Shown piece after piece: positions 47,486 through 56,844 of a DNA stretch of 64,000 bases (position 1 is the stretch's first letter; every line of letters begins with the position of its first letter). The translations under genes and the position numbers were made by a program. Origin of the DNA: Cristatella mucedo (lineage: Eukaryota > Bryozoa > Phylactolaemata > Cristatellidae); assembly GCA_009760855.2 (NCBI GenBank), contig WPIO01000032.1:2425001-2489000 (forward strand), read 5' to 3'. A model generated the notes under the pieces. The model saw only the letters and a program-made list of their open reading frames with translations. It searched no databases and had not been told where the DNA came from.

Positions 47486-48385
47486 CGATCTTTTATATAG
47501 AACCTTAAATGTGCCTTATTCATGCATTTTACTACTGCTGCTAAAGAAGCAATAACCAAACAATCTCCTGCTGAGGCTGGGGTGAAAAGTACCCAAGTAT
47601 CAAACAGACAAGCATGCAAAAGCACATAAGAAGACAATCACTGTTCCTGGTTGGTACGACCATCGGTTTGTAGCATATACTTAAATCCTATACAGTTAAG
47701 CAACGGACAGGAACGGAGACCGGTCAACTTAGAGCTGTAGAAAAGCTTGTCACCTTTACCCCTAGTTACGGCATGTCCAATTTTGTAATGCACGGCCAGA
47801 CAAAAAAGGACTATTCCCTCGGGCTCTCGAGAAGGATTTAATGATCAGTAGGATCTTAAGCTGCTAAGAGATCCAGCAGAGATACTCTGCCTAAGCATTC
47901 CTGGGAAGGTCGGTATTTACCCAAAATAGTGCCGATTCAGCTGAGTAATTTGCTCGAAAACTTTAAAGGAACTTAACTCGCTAGGTTTGAAGTTGTGATG
48001 TAAGAGCTTAGCTGGTCAATCATCGTTCGTTCCACTGTCTTTGATAGGAATGGCACTAGGTAGAGTGGAAGAAAGTTGCTTAAGTTTGCTTCATGTTGTA
48101 TCAAGGTTGTATCGAGTATCCTGACAAAAGTCTTTTTGAAGGATGGTGGGACAGAACCTGTGGCTAACGAAAAATTTTCTGCTTGTTATGCTTGTGTGTT
48201 GCTTGTTTTATTGTGGGTTTGCTTCTACATATGTATGCAGCTTTTGGCTGCTGTTCATTTTTGGCATCAAGCATGATTGTTTACGAAGGATTTTCTATTT
48301 TCTTCAGGTTTCAGAACTGTGGAAACCGGACGTTAGCTTGGAGATCGTCAGCCTAACTAGACAAAGGCTGGAGAGCGAATTGTAG
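28886..48385 (+). CDS. EXOSC2: Exosome complex component RRP4 (EXOSC2), complete seven-exon gene
   Basis: Seven exons (28886-29004, 31315-31416, 37170-37305, 38861-38995, 39436-39618, 43011-43139, 48308-48385) total 882 bases. They encode 293 residues, the same length I remember for human EXOSC2. All six introns are GT..AG and frames match at each junction. EXOSC2 is one of the three S1/KH cap proteins of the nuclear and cytoplasmic RNA exosome; it helps guide RNA into the 3'-5' exonuclease channel for rRNA processing and mRNA decay. Visible domains: an N-terminal region with [19 protein letters not shown] (residues about 28-46), an S1-like domain from [14 protein letters not shown] (74-87) to about 165, and a KH domain with [17 protein letters not shown] (188-204; GNNG at 197-200). 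The ATG at 28886 is chosen because it gives [12 protein letters not shown], aligning with the family start; an upstream in-frame ATG at 28829 would add 19 residues. The gene is repeat-laden in every long intron. No clear AATAAA was found close to the stop. Confidence 0.95.
29040..29161 (+). mobile_element. SINE family 1, degraded copy in EXOSC2 intron 1
   Basis: Remaining blocks are cgtcgtgggctcttgccctg (B-box region), gcgtctggatattgattaat and the aaggtgctataaaaatgaat tail. It ends in the left arm of the palindrome at 29138-29205. Confidence 0.6.
29138..29205. repeat. Perfect 68-base palindrome
   Basis: The left arm begins cttaaggtgctataaaaatg and the right arm ends catttttatagcaccttaag. The centre is (TA)n at 29171/29172. 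Every one of the 34 base pairs matches. It looks like two SINE 1 tails joined tail to tail. The right-hand copy keeps only its last 25 or so bases. Confidence 0.95.
30180..30300 (-). mobile_element. LINE family B, 3' end fragment in EXOSC2 intron 1
   Basis: ATA/AAT-rich start, then ttatagcgccctcagagaac and tcgtctctttctag, i.e. the inverted family B hairpin tail. Confidence 0.6.
30609..30682 (+). repeat. Tandem duplication, 39-base period
   Basis: Two identical 35-base copies (atatatagcacacaacaact.. to cggtta) at 30609-30643 and 30648-30682, separated by aacg. Confidence 0.95.
31315..31416 (+). CDS. EXOSC2: EXOSC2 exon 2
   Basis: Completes Arg40 and encodes [18 protein letters not shown] through residue 73. 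Acceptor cttaccttttctttcag; donor GCAG|gtttgg, with Arg74 split across the intron. Confidence 0.9.
31720..32425 (+). mobile_element. LINE family B, best-preserved 3' end (EXOSC2 intron 2)
   Basis: A 125-codon frame (31785-32162) is open across the C-terminal domain of the LINE ORF2: [13 protein letters not shown], then [53 protein letters not shown] and a final LTTFKRNLK. The 3' UTR and hairpin tail follow (gagattaagttctctgaggg, gcgcttta) and (ATT)n ends it. This copy is the reference for family B here. Confidence 0.92.
33601..33987 (+). mobile_element. LINE family A, best-preserved 3' end (EXOSC2 intron 2)
   Basis: A 96-codon frame (33636-33926) is open through the family A C-terminus: [20 protein letters not shown], then [19 protein letters not shown] and [10 protein letters not shown]. 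The noncoding end follows (acccacatggtctttatgac) and acatt repeats close it at 33987. Confidence 0.88.
34470..36900 (-). mobile_element. LINE family B, long copy (EXOSC2 intron 2)
   Basis: Read on the minus strand. Upstream (36600-36480) is the linker before the RT. Near 35770-35660 is the RT peptide [20 protein letters not shown] with [11 protein letters not shown]. Near 35500-35470 is [10 protein letters not shown], the catalytic box. Near 34800 is the APAYLS C-terminus. The 3' end is the tail at 34480-34530. The copy contains many stops and is interrupted by a SINE 2 at 36298-36466. The 5' limit is approximate. Confidence 0.8.
36298..36466 (-). mobile_element. SINE family 2 inserted in LINE B
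   Basis: Inverted copy from actagctgatttaacagctt to cgccatcacggctcac, with B box agattcgaacccacgaca. LINE sequence matching 53490-53520 continues on its right side (tagacatcagcagttttgg), showing that it landed inside the LINE. Confidence 0.88.
37170..37305 (+). CDS. EXOSC2: EXOSC2 exon 3
   Basis: Completes Arg74 and encodes [20 protein letters not shown] to residue 119 (..[13 protein letters not shown]). It contains the first strands of the S1 domain. Acceptor tttag; donor TTG|gtatgt, phase 0. Confidence 0.96.
38195..38625 (+). pseudogene. Tc1/mariner transposase relic in EXOSC2 intron 3
   Basis: Three frame segments together look like a DD34E transposase core: [10 protein letters not shown] (first catalytic-Asp block, about 38205-38240), [20 protein letters not shown] (38334-38393, matching the family's MVW..FS..G.GPL) and [11 protein letters not shown] (about 38475-38510, second Asp block). 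[10 protein letters not shown] remnant of the last block lies near 38590. Frames shift twice. No terminal repeats were located. Confidence 0.7.
38861..38995 (+). CDS. EXOSC2: EXOSC2 exon 4
   Basis: 45 codons, phase 0 at both ends, residues 120-164. It starts [20 protein letters not shown] and ends [10 protein letters not shown], closely matching the human exon product. Acceptor tcttatttttcag; donor AAG|gtatgt. Confidence 0.96.
39143..39262 (-). mobile_element. Degraded SINE family 2 (EXOSC2 intron 4)
   Basis: Blocks gcagcctcatttatatagca and gaaccttaccggccatcatc, then ttgaaccaacgagctgggtc, are a decayed inverted SINE 2. Confidence 0.5.
39436..39618 (+). CDS. EXOSC2: EXOSC2 exon 5
   Basis: 61 codons, residues 165-225, phase 0 both ends. 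Starts [20 protein letters not shown] and contains the KH GNNG motif; ends GGFVQNLE. Acceptor ggttgtag; donor GAG|gtatgg. Confidence 0.95.
40011..40078 (+). repeat. (TG)n microsatellite (EXOSC2 intron 5)
   Basis: TG repeat with TTT and CGTGCG interruptions. Confidence 0.95.
41035..41130 (+). repeat. Nested tandem duplications
   Basis: A 26-base unit (ggtcatagcccatggtcaaa + gtgctt) occurs at 41035-41060 and 41061-41086. An overlapping 30-base unit (catggtcaaagtgcttgctc + ttcaggaccc) occurs at 41071-41100 and 41101-41130. Confidence 0.95.
41131..41225 (+). mobile_element. Degraded SINE family 2 (EXOSC2 intron 5)
   Basis: Remaining blocks: gtcgtgggtttgagccatgt, then ccaatcttttatcggcccct and tggctcttttgttgctagat. 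The tRNA-like head runs into the tandem duplications on its left. Confidence 0.5.
41707..41873 (-). mobile_element. SINE family 2 (EXOSC2 intron 5)
   Basis: Inverted copy from tagcttattaaacagcctct through gaaggcctttacggctatta and ggaatcggacccacgacctc to gtgccatcatggctcacc. Just outside, ggctcaccagtggtgagcc forms a small palindrome. Confidence 0.85.
43011..43139 (+). CDS. EXOSC2: EXOSC2 exon 6
   Basis: 43 codons, residues 226-268: [20 protein letters not shown], ending [10 protein letters not shown]. Phase 0 both ends; acceptor tatattgtag, donor CAG|gtgagt. Confidence 0.94.
44430..44580 (-). pseudogene. Unclassified repeated protein (family X), N-terminal piece
   Basis: On the minus strand a short frame reads [11 protein letters not shown], then [18 protein letters not shown]. 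This parallels the CQLYFGCKVGDQDQPLGP start of the copy at 19310-20160. The frame is bounded upstream by a stop. A good-looking donor (GAAG|gtaaga) follows, probably by chance. Confidence 0.35.
44765..44911 (+). mobile_element. Possible third SINE type with poly-A tail
   Basis: A B-box-like gggttcgggcc and the block gggcaagggggcaatcgctc are followed by ggaaaaatct and a run of 14 A. One copy only, so the call rests on the tail and the B-box resemblance. Confidence 0.25.
45956..46098 (+). mobile_element. SINE family 1 (EXOSC2 intron 6)
   Basis: Nearly identical to 7739-7890: gccgagctggtttggtttag, ggctcgagcccctaggcata, then gcgcctgaatagagataaag and ttctcttggggcgctatata. Confidence 0.88.
47446..47485 (+). 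repeat. (AAT)n microsatellite (EXOSC2 intron 6)
   Basis: About 40 bases of perfect TAA/AAT repeat. The bases on its right (tcttttatatagaaccttaa) resemble a decayed inverted LINE B tail, so this may be the grown 3' repeat of such a copy. Confidence 0.95.
48308..48385 (+). CDS. EXOSC2: EXOSC2 exon 7 (terminal coding exon)
   Basis: 25 codons and [23 protein letters not shown], ending LESEL. It matches the human end (ILKPEIMEEIVMETRQRLLE). Acceptor tctattttcttcag. Confidence 0.93.
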   Translation, partial: VSELWKPDVSLEIVSLTRQRLESEL

Positions 48386-51300
48386 TGTACTGCATGTATC
48401 GATTGGCTGCTTATGCAGCTAGGGACTTGGACACTCACCACTTTGATAAGCAGGCTTTTCTTTATGTTCATATTTGCATTATTTTTGCTCACCTTTTGTG
48501 ATGGTGCAGCTGTTCATATTAGAGGCAGCTGATTGCTGCAGCTGCCAATGGCTTCTTCCGAATCATTATTCAAGGTGGTCACTATGAGATAGCCATTTTC
48601 AGACGAGTATGACTTTTTGTGTTTCCTTTTCTGCTGCTTATTTGAGCATGTGAGGATCGCTTGTTCACTATGGTATGGCAATGTCCGTACGGTTTATGAT
48701 TTTAAAGGCATTACTAATGGCCTTATGCTAGCATATATGTACACACTTTTGCCTTGGCCCACTGACTGTCGCATTAACTGTCACTATTTATGTCTCGTTA
48801 ATCACGAGGGTGTTACAGGCACTTCTGGTAGCCCTGAGGGATGATAGCCACTCTCAGGCTTTGACAGCTTACTTTACTCAGTCTGTCAGTGCTATAGTTT
48901 TTCCTTCCTCTATTTGTGCCGGATTGTGTAACTTAGCCTGTGCAACCCATTACGACGCCTCACGATTGCACATACTCGGTATGCGGAAATTCAGTGCTTG
49001 AGTGAAGTTTCTAGCACTCGAGCTAGTTATCATACCGATAAGCACGTTCAGAGAAGTTGTGATCGTTCACAGCTGAATTGAATGTACACAATGTACTTTC
49101 AGAACAGCTGAGGCCATTTACAGCTGAACTGAATAGACAAAAGAGGTAAACAATTTATAATTTTGTGCCTTTATACGAAGTACCCTGTAACCTCACATCT
49201 AGCTCCCAGATTTGTAATATTGGTGTGTGGTGTCTGTTTTGCAGCTTTTGGTCAAGCCCGTGTCGTCATTGGCTCCTTGCATAGTCCTGGTACCACTTCA
49301 TCGGCATAATGTTTCTGGCTTGGTGTGTAAAAAGATACTGCCCAAAGGTGACAGCCGTATAATACAGAAAGGATAAGTTTCTGCTTTCAATTGTAACCGT
49401 GGATACAAGTTTCACAGTCTTGGTTTCGTTGACTGTTTGGGTGCTTGAGAGGTTTTGTAAACTTGTGCCTTCCAAGCTCAAATTAGTGCAGTAGACTGAC
49501 TTGACTTAAGTAACTTCTGAGGAAAGAGCTGCGACGTGGTAGCCCGTGCGTGATGAACTGACGCCGTAAAAGTCCATATTTTGGTGCAGTTCAACTCAAC
49601 CAGTTAGCAGTTTTTTTTATATTGGCATGAAATGACTGCTTGAGTGTAAATAACCATCTACGGTACCGTGGCCACAACCGGGATTTTGGCTCAAGAAGGG
49701 CAAATGCTTGACCTCAGGTTCGCGATACAGAGTTAAAGGCTTCACTCCCAAATTTTTGTGCAAAGGCAGTTCATCTCTCGCAACTCACTTTTTCGAACTG
49801 TTTAGTCGTCACTGTTTTGCAGACTCCAGAGCTGATTTAAATTAGATGCTCGTATCTCTGTTTCCTTAATCAGGGCTTGGTCCATGTCATTAACGTCGCC
49901 TCTGGGTACTGCTGAATGGAAGTCCCGAAGCGAATTTCTTGCATATATCATTACAAGCCGCCGATATGCAGCCCCAGTGAAGCTGTTCGATGTAGAGTTG
50001 ATCAATCGCACTTGGGAAGAAACTGATTCGCCCAAAGAGCGTTGCACAGAGACTTTCTTAAGCGACGCCTGAAAAGACTGGTACTGTCCTTGAAAACCAG
50101 AATGGCGTCTAGCCTGCAGGCCAACGTAGCCCTTCTGCCGGGGCCAGCTTGAAGCTGAGGGCCTGATGCCTAAAAGAAGGCCTACGAGCATCCTTAAATA
50201 CTATTCCCCGATTTGTTAGCCAGAACATACACACTTCAGTAGACCCACCAGTCAGAGGTCGATCAATTTCAACACTGACAGACGTTCTTAGATCTTCCTA
50301 TGCAGTTGTATCATTAGTGCTCCTAAACCCATGATAGTACCCTTTGAAGAAAGTGACTGTCCCTCTGTCCGCCCATACTGCCCCAAAAGCTCTGGACTAG
50401 CCTTTCACATTTCAGCTTGGATAAATACGCAGCTTCTGCATAGTGAATGAACTACGTCTCACAAGCCTCTCGAGCTGCTCTGTTAACGGTAGACACGGCC
50501 GGATTTTCATGAAGTGGGAAGAAGACGATTAGCTATGGACAGCCAAACCTGCCTCCGTGAGCCATCCATGGGACCGACTAAGTTTTGCATGTAGACATGG
50601 TAGTAATGGCATTCGCATTCCATCAGCCTCCTATTCGTTTTAAGTATGCTGTTAGAGGAACACGCAATAGAGTTGAATGCATAAAAGGAATATTCACGCG
50701 AACCCTTAAAATACTGCATGGGACAGGTTTGTTTTTAGCTTGTGTTAAAATATCCGGGGGGGCGTGTCGTGACGTAAATAAGTGTGTTCCGGACTTTTGG
50801 GGCCCAACAAAATAACTAGTATTCCACTGATTTGAGGTTGGCTCGAGGTACAGCTAAATAAAAAAGAGCAGCGGGTTTGGTTTGATTTGAGTCTGGTTTG
50901 ATTTCGAAGTAATCGGATAGGAAGGCCTGAGCAAGGAATCTAGGTCATTCCCTCGGGTGGAGCCTAGGAAATCTCTCCCCCATATGTCGATGAATGTATA
51001 GCTAAGAATACGGGTATGTATAAACATGATCTAATGAAGTTAACGCTCTATTGAAATAAAATCAAGTGTAATTGGACGTTTTGTTAATTCCGTATGACAT
51101 ATTCACTGGTTGGCCTTGCACAACACCATTTGAGCAGTCTAATCACAAAAACTGTACATTGATGTTATGCCTTCGCCCTCTATGTTTATGAATGTATAAT
51201 TAAGAATCCGTGATCAAATGAAACCTTACACCCATGGGGTAGATGTACGTTCCCCTGTAGCAAGACAAGGAAGGGACTTGGAAGTGAGGGAAAAAACTTG

Positions 51301-52504
51301 TCAATACGGTGATTGACGAGAAGACATTGTAGGTTAGTGAGATGTGTTGTAATAAGGCAACTGCGAGGCTCACGACAGAATTGACGAGTTTTTTACCAGC
51401 TGTCATGAGTTACAGCGCATGCAAGAAGACTTGTAGCTCGATTGCATGCAGGCTGGTACCGCTCCTTTTCTCAACAGCTGGTGGGAGCATCCCCTAGAGC
51501 GGCCTGTGGGCAGTTGTGGTCAGCTTCTAATTAGGTGTTGACACAGGCCGATAACCCGCTGGTGAACAGATGGTGGATTCACCATCGGGGTCGGCCAAGG
51601 GACAGCCGGGGTCGAGGGGGAGGGAAGTGAGAGTAGGGGCCGAGGGGAGCCGAGCCCTCTTCGGCTCCGTGGTAATAAACTGTCGGTGTTGGGCATCGGC
51701 TGGCTCTCTGCTGTGCGAACAAACTACAAGACTTTCGCGGAGTACTGAGCTATTGAGGTCACAAATGTATAGACAAACGAATTTAGTAAACCAATCTAGT
51801 CACGCCCAAATTTTTGCAATCTTACCTGAAAATAGGTAAGCTTTTTTGGTTGACTTATGAAAGGTTACAGTCGAACAGAACACCAAGATTACGTAAAGAT
51901 ACTACGAGAAATATGCTACCCGAGCCGACTTTGAGGGTTAAGCTTTCTAATGCTGAGTTGCACTATGTTTGCTCATAACTATTTAATTGGTTTGAGAAAG
52001 TGTGTTGCCATGAATTTTAGCAATACATGCAGCAAGGGAGTTGAGTTTGACTTCGTCGAGGGCACGTTGTGATTATGTACAAGGATCAACCCAAGAATAA
52101 GCGCAGGGGATAAACCAAGTGACCTTATGCTTAAACACGCATACCACAAACGCAGAATAAAACCAAACTTTGAATTACACAAGCAAGAAAGCATCGAGTC
52201 TTCAGGTTTATGGCGACAGAAAATGAAGGTATATTCTGTGAACCGGAGCCATCTCGAGCACTACCGCCAAGCGGTTGTCTAACTCGCTAGCTCGGCCCTT
52301 CTCTGGTCAGAGCAGACGTTAGCTTTCTGGTATCTGGAGAGAGGAGGTATGGGCATATGCTCTTGGGGTGGAGTGATCTAAACATTCGTACGGACATCAG
52401 CCGAACGGAATGGGGCGGCGGCTAAATGTGTCGATGCCTAGCGTCTTCTGTGGCCACCATAGGTTTAGACAGTGGCGAATCCAGGATTTCCATCTCAGGG
52501 GGCA
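48386..52504. other. Region after EXOSC2, nothing confidently assigned
   Basis: The start is probably EXOSC2 3' UTR. I see no LINE, SINE or recognised exon. The longest frame is 129 codons on the minus strand (49802-50191, including GDVNDMDQALIKETEIRASN); I do not know its family and it lacks splice support. A GC-rich patch lies at 51570-51720. Confidence 0.35.
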
Positions 52505-52825
52505 AGACCTGCAAAAAGTTTTAAGCATGGGGCACGATCGGACAGGTGGCGTAGGAGTAAGAAGATTAAAACGCACCTGTTTATCACGGCATTTAGTGAG
52601 TCCTGGTAGTCCGTTGTGTGCTTATGCATACGGACAATGTGAACACTGCCACCAACCATATTTACATGTTGACACTGCATGTTGCCTCTAACCATATTAT
52701 TCTTGTTGAAATTGTGCAAGTTACCATTAATAATTTGATCGTAAATTCTTTGCAGTCTTTATAAAGCACCTAGAAAGAGATTGAATTAATTGATGGCGCT
52801 ATACAAATATACTACTATTATTATA
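52505..52825 (+). mobile_element. LINE family B, 3' end fragment
   Basis: Starts at a remnant of the Lys-rich ORF end (aagattaaaacgcacctgtt). It continues with the gtgtgcttatgcatacggac and ccaaccatatttacatgttg 3' UTR blocks, then cctagaaagagattgaatta and ggcgctatac. Confidence 0.75.
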
Positions 52826-53164
52826 GTAAGTGGCCCAAGTCGCTCCCTCCCCCATTTGGGGGGAGGGTCGACTGCCTCTCTCCGGCCCCATACTGGCTCA
52901 GACACTGGCCCCAGTTGGCAGCAAGCGAGCGAGTGCAAAAATGAAAAAACAACGCCGTGAATTTTCAAACTACGAGCCGCAAGTATGCCGGCTTCTGTCG
53001 GCTAATGGCCCAGGTGCCCTCTTCTCCAGCGATGTCGGCGTCGAAGAATTGTCTCAACGGGCGATAATAATATCTATCGGTCCCTTGTGGCGATTCATGC
53101 AGATGAAAACGTGGGTGCAGGAAAGCAGATCTTTGCTGACAAAACCGACTGCTGCGGTAATACT

Positions 53165-53835
53165 AATAACAATATTAATAATACACTTGATAAAGCGCCT
53201 CAGAGAACTCAATCTCTTTCTAAGCACTTGACAGGTCCAAAGGACTTGTTGTCTGTTTTGATTGGGATATGAACTTTAGGACGAGCTCTCCACTGACCAG
53301 CTTGAATGTAGACATTGAGGTGCTGCAAGGAATCGAGAGATAGCATTCTAGGGAGGGTGCTGCCATCGCAGCGAAGGACTCCCTGATCTTGTCTATCTTC
53401 GGAACAAAGAATCCAGAAAAGTGATCAGATAGATCATTGCAGGGATCATCAGGTAAGGAGCTAATCTGGGAGCGGTTGAGGAGATGGTTGATCGTCGACA
53501 TCAGCATTTTTGGATTGTGCATCTGTGATTCAACAATGTTTTTATAGAAGATGGACTTGGCCTTTCCTAGGATCGATTGGTACGATCTACAGTAGTCCTC
53601 GTATGCCTGTCGATGGGCAGGCAGTCCTGATCTTTTGTATGCTTTTTAAAGCTTGGGCTTAGTAGACCTGGCTAGTCTAATGTCTGTGGTAAACCATAGG
53701 CCGTCTGGGCGAGGGCCCACGGTGCGCTTAGTCAGAGGCGAAAACTCGTCGAGCGGGCCAGCTAGTGTCGTGCTGCAGCTACCTACCAATGGTGATAGAT
53801 AGGGGTACGTTTTCCTGGCCGGGTAGCGAAGCTCT
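53165..53835 (-). mobile_element. LINE family B, internal fragment plus tail
   Basis: On the minus strand: PRPDGLWFTTDIRLAR (53720-53670), the endonuclease-RT linker; then SQMHNPKMLMSTINHLL and LPDDPCNDLSDHFSGFFVPK (53530-53400). The hairpin tail is at 53180-53225. Most of the RT is deleted between 53230 and the tail. The left part matches the long copy at 34470-36900. Confidence 0.78.
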
Positions 53836-53849
53836 GGCAATCCAAACTG

Positions 53850-56420
53850 TCTCGTGTGTCTATAGAGGAAGCAGTGCCGCAATTAGCGGCGGCAGCTGAT
53901 GCGGTGGAGGCGAAACATTCGCCTCGAAGGCAATGCCGAGCCGCAGATCACGCGAGGGCAGCCGCTGCCCAACTCTTTCGCCGTTTTCCCCCGGCAGAGC
54001 CAGATCGCAGTGAGCTGAACGGTGTAAACGCCTTCAATTCAGCAAGCCCGAATAGCAGGCTTCAACTGCTGGTAAAAACGTTTAACCAGCTCTCCAGTTC
54101 GTCTGAGGATGATGTGACGTAGTCGCGAAGTGCAGGCAGCCGATGAGCTTAATAGGGCCTGCCCATGCAGTAGAACTGAATAGGGCTACGCGATCGGCGC
54201 TGACAACTGCTTGATACCCGAAACTCGAAGAAGGCCAGAGCGAGTACATGTCTCGGTGGTGACTTCGCAAAGGGGCTGGCTGCCGACCAACACGCGAAAC
54301 GGTGCAAGCAGGTGAAAAGGTATCGAAAACCAGTAGTTAGGGTAATGGTCCAACTATATCCACGTTGATATGTACGAGGTGTCGCTGGGGCCGATGTCAA
54401 CAGTTTTGAAGATACAATGCCGACCCTGTCCGGAATAAGAGCGGCTGCAGCTCTCGGCTGTGCGTCCTCTGAGAATTCAGACTGTCTGTGAGAAAGCGCG
54501 AGCGTTTGCTCGTAAGTCTATCACTCCGGATGATTAAAGACTGTGCTAATGTCCCTACGGCGCGAGAGCGCATTTGGCCGTGGCATTTAGTGGGCTGCTA
54601 ATGTGACGTAAATGTGACGTCTACGTAAATTCGGTGGTGAATGATTGGTGATTGAGCTGGCGGGCAAGAAGCGAACGGATAGCAATTGGGTCGCATAAAT
54701 CAGCAGCTTACGATCGCTGTACAAGATTACGATCTTCCAGCCCTCGATAAAGATGATCATTTGACAATACCCCACAAGTGGCCTACTTGCGATCAAAAGC
54801 GGAATAGTGGCTTTCGGAGCTGTTCAAATAAACGGGAACAAGACATGAATTCCCCACTCGCCACCGAATGCTGCGGCAGGACGGCGCCTTAGAAGCGCTC
54901 AGAGGCGTCTGCCATGAGCTTGGAGTCAACTGGATGGCAACAGAGAGTTTTATCAGCTAAGCGGCCTTGATGGCATCAAAAGCTCCGGTCTATCGTGGCC
55001 TGTTTGCGCCTTTACGTGATTGGGCCAATGCGGAGCAGCGGCGAAATTGGACCAATGCGGAGCATTTGGAAATTGGACCAAAGCAATTGGACCAATGCGG
55101 AGCAGCGGCGAAAGAAACGACGACATTTTTCATGCCAATGAGATGGCCGAGTTGATGAACGGATGGATGATGTGGCGTTTGAACGGACAAACGGCCTCTA
55201 CGCAATCGGCGTTCGAAGTGATGCCGGAAAAGAAAATTACTTGTCCGAAAAAAGTGTACTGTAATTCCCGAAACCCCAAAACACACTCCGTGGCATTTTT
55301 GGCATTTTAAACGATTCCATACGACGAAAGGCGTCCAAGCAGAAGACCCGGGTATGCCTGGTGTTCAGCATTATCGCTTCCGTCCAAAATTGCGTCCTAG
55401 CGTGAGAAAAAGGAGCTAAACTCATGCAGGTCGAAGTCAATTAAACCTTGGAACGTTTGCCCAGCATTCCGATGACTATGAGGAGTATGGATATATTTGA
55501 AGAGCCTGGAGTAAAGGCGGTGGTTTTGGGATGTCTTCTGGGGGCCACGGAGATCTGGTGGCAAGTGCGGATCAAGTCTATCTGGGAAAAGACTTCCCTT
55601 CTCCGTTCAAGTCACTGCGACTACTTGGAAGTTTAGGTTTGGTACTAGCTCGGTAATATTAGTAATGACTCGGTAGTTCACACACGGTAGCCAGGAACCG
55701 TCAGGCTTAGGCAGCGCTTGCAACGGAGACGCATAATTACTACTAAAAGGGCAAGCAATTCCTGATGCAGGAAGATTTTCAAATTCGTCGTCAGCGCCCG
55801 AAGCTGCATTCACTTCTAACCGGCGTGCGTGCCCTTTCCCCGTACCCCGGTGAAGGGAATGAGGTGCTTGATCGTACGATTGACCTGCCCTTTAGACAAA
55901 CACAAGGGTAGCAAGTCTGTGCAGTGCTGCTGAATAAGCTGAATGGGTCGAGGGGGTTTGCGGTAACCGCCACGGTATGAGCAGCATAAGAGGAGGAGGA
56001 CTGATAGCGGGCTCGGCTACGACGTCTATGATAGATTAAAATGTGCTTGAAATTGTCGTTGAGGATAGAATACTGGAAGGCTGCCTCGGCGAAGCACCAC
56101 GGAAAGGACTTTCCGAGCATAAAATCACCGACAGCCGCCGATATTCGAAAGATGCGCGATTGACGCGCCGTTTGCAGCCTACAGGCACATCCTTGGACCG
56201 TCGAAACGGGAGGCATTGCAGACCGGTTGACCTCAACACCTCTTTCTACCAAACGCCGCCAGCCCGATTTGCTGTCCGCCGCAAATTGATCGGGGCTCTT
56301 GCATTCGAAGCAAAGGGTTGAAGCGGCGGTACCGGAAGCAATATATATGGAGGACAGAGGGCGTGTGCAGAGGGCGCGGCCTTTCGGCATAAGTTCTCGC
56401 GGTTGTCCTACGAATTGCCA
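53850..56420 (-). mobile_element. Ty3/gypsy retrotransposon, decayed pol region
   Basis: Minus-strand remnants occur in the order protease, RT, RNase H, integrase. Protease: AANGASI near 56190 and a following beta-rich stretch to 56030. RT: an ARRLEVN segment near 55800, then SNYASPLQALPKPDGSW and CVNYRVI (55760-55670), the start of the RT fold. RNase H: DRKLLIYAT near 54715 and a PNALSR end near 54570. Integrase: HINVDIVGPLP near 54370, GFRYLFTCLHRFACWSAASP (54335-54276), and HHPQTN near 54100. Every domain is broken by stops and shifts and I found no long terminal repeats. Its right-hand limit and any gag are uncertain. Confidence 0.72.
55012..55110 (+). repeat. Imperfect short tandem repeat
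   Basis: The unit ttggaccaatgcggagcagc + ggcgaaa occurs about three times with partial copies, within the decayed gypsy RT region. Confidence 0.7.
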
Positions 56421-56844
56421 CGATCCATATTAATTAGTCGGAAGTCGACCTAAATCAGCCTCGCTGAGCTCGAATTTCGAGTGAATATTGTTATACATGG
56501 TCGTTATAATGGACGCACTAAATTTCAAGCCATCACACTCGCACGCTCTTGTACAAATGGGCTGAAAAGACGCTGGCCACTAGCGCAATCCACTGGAACA
56601 TCGCGCCATTCCTAGTCCGCTCTCGCGAAATTGACGGCGGCGGCGCTGGCGCATAGCGAAATCTTCCGCCAGAGCCGGCCGCTATCAAGGAGGAACGTTC
56701 GACGTACTGAGGTCGCTACGCTCGGCGTAGCAAGAGGGTGCGGACTCGCTGTGACCAGATAGAGCAGCACTTCGCGGACTGCTGAAGCGTACAGTAAGCC
56801 GGGTCCAAAGAGGTCTACGGGTATTACGGGTCTGCTTTTTCGTC

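Noticed and set aside
49802-50191. 129-codon minus-strand frame
   Set aside because: No recognised similarity and no supporting splice sites; kept only as a remark in the regional entry.
53856-54122. 88-codon plus-strand frame, Ala-rich
   Set aside because: It is the antisense of the gypsy integrase end, which reads with family motifs on the minus strand.
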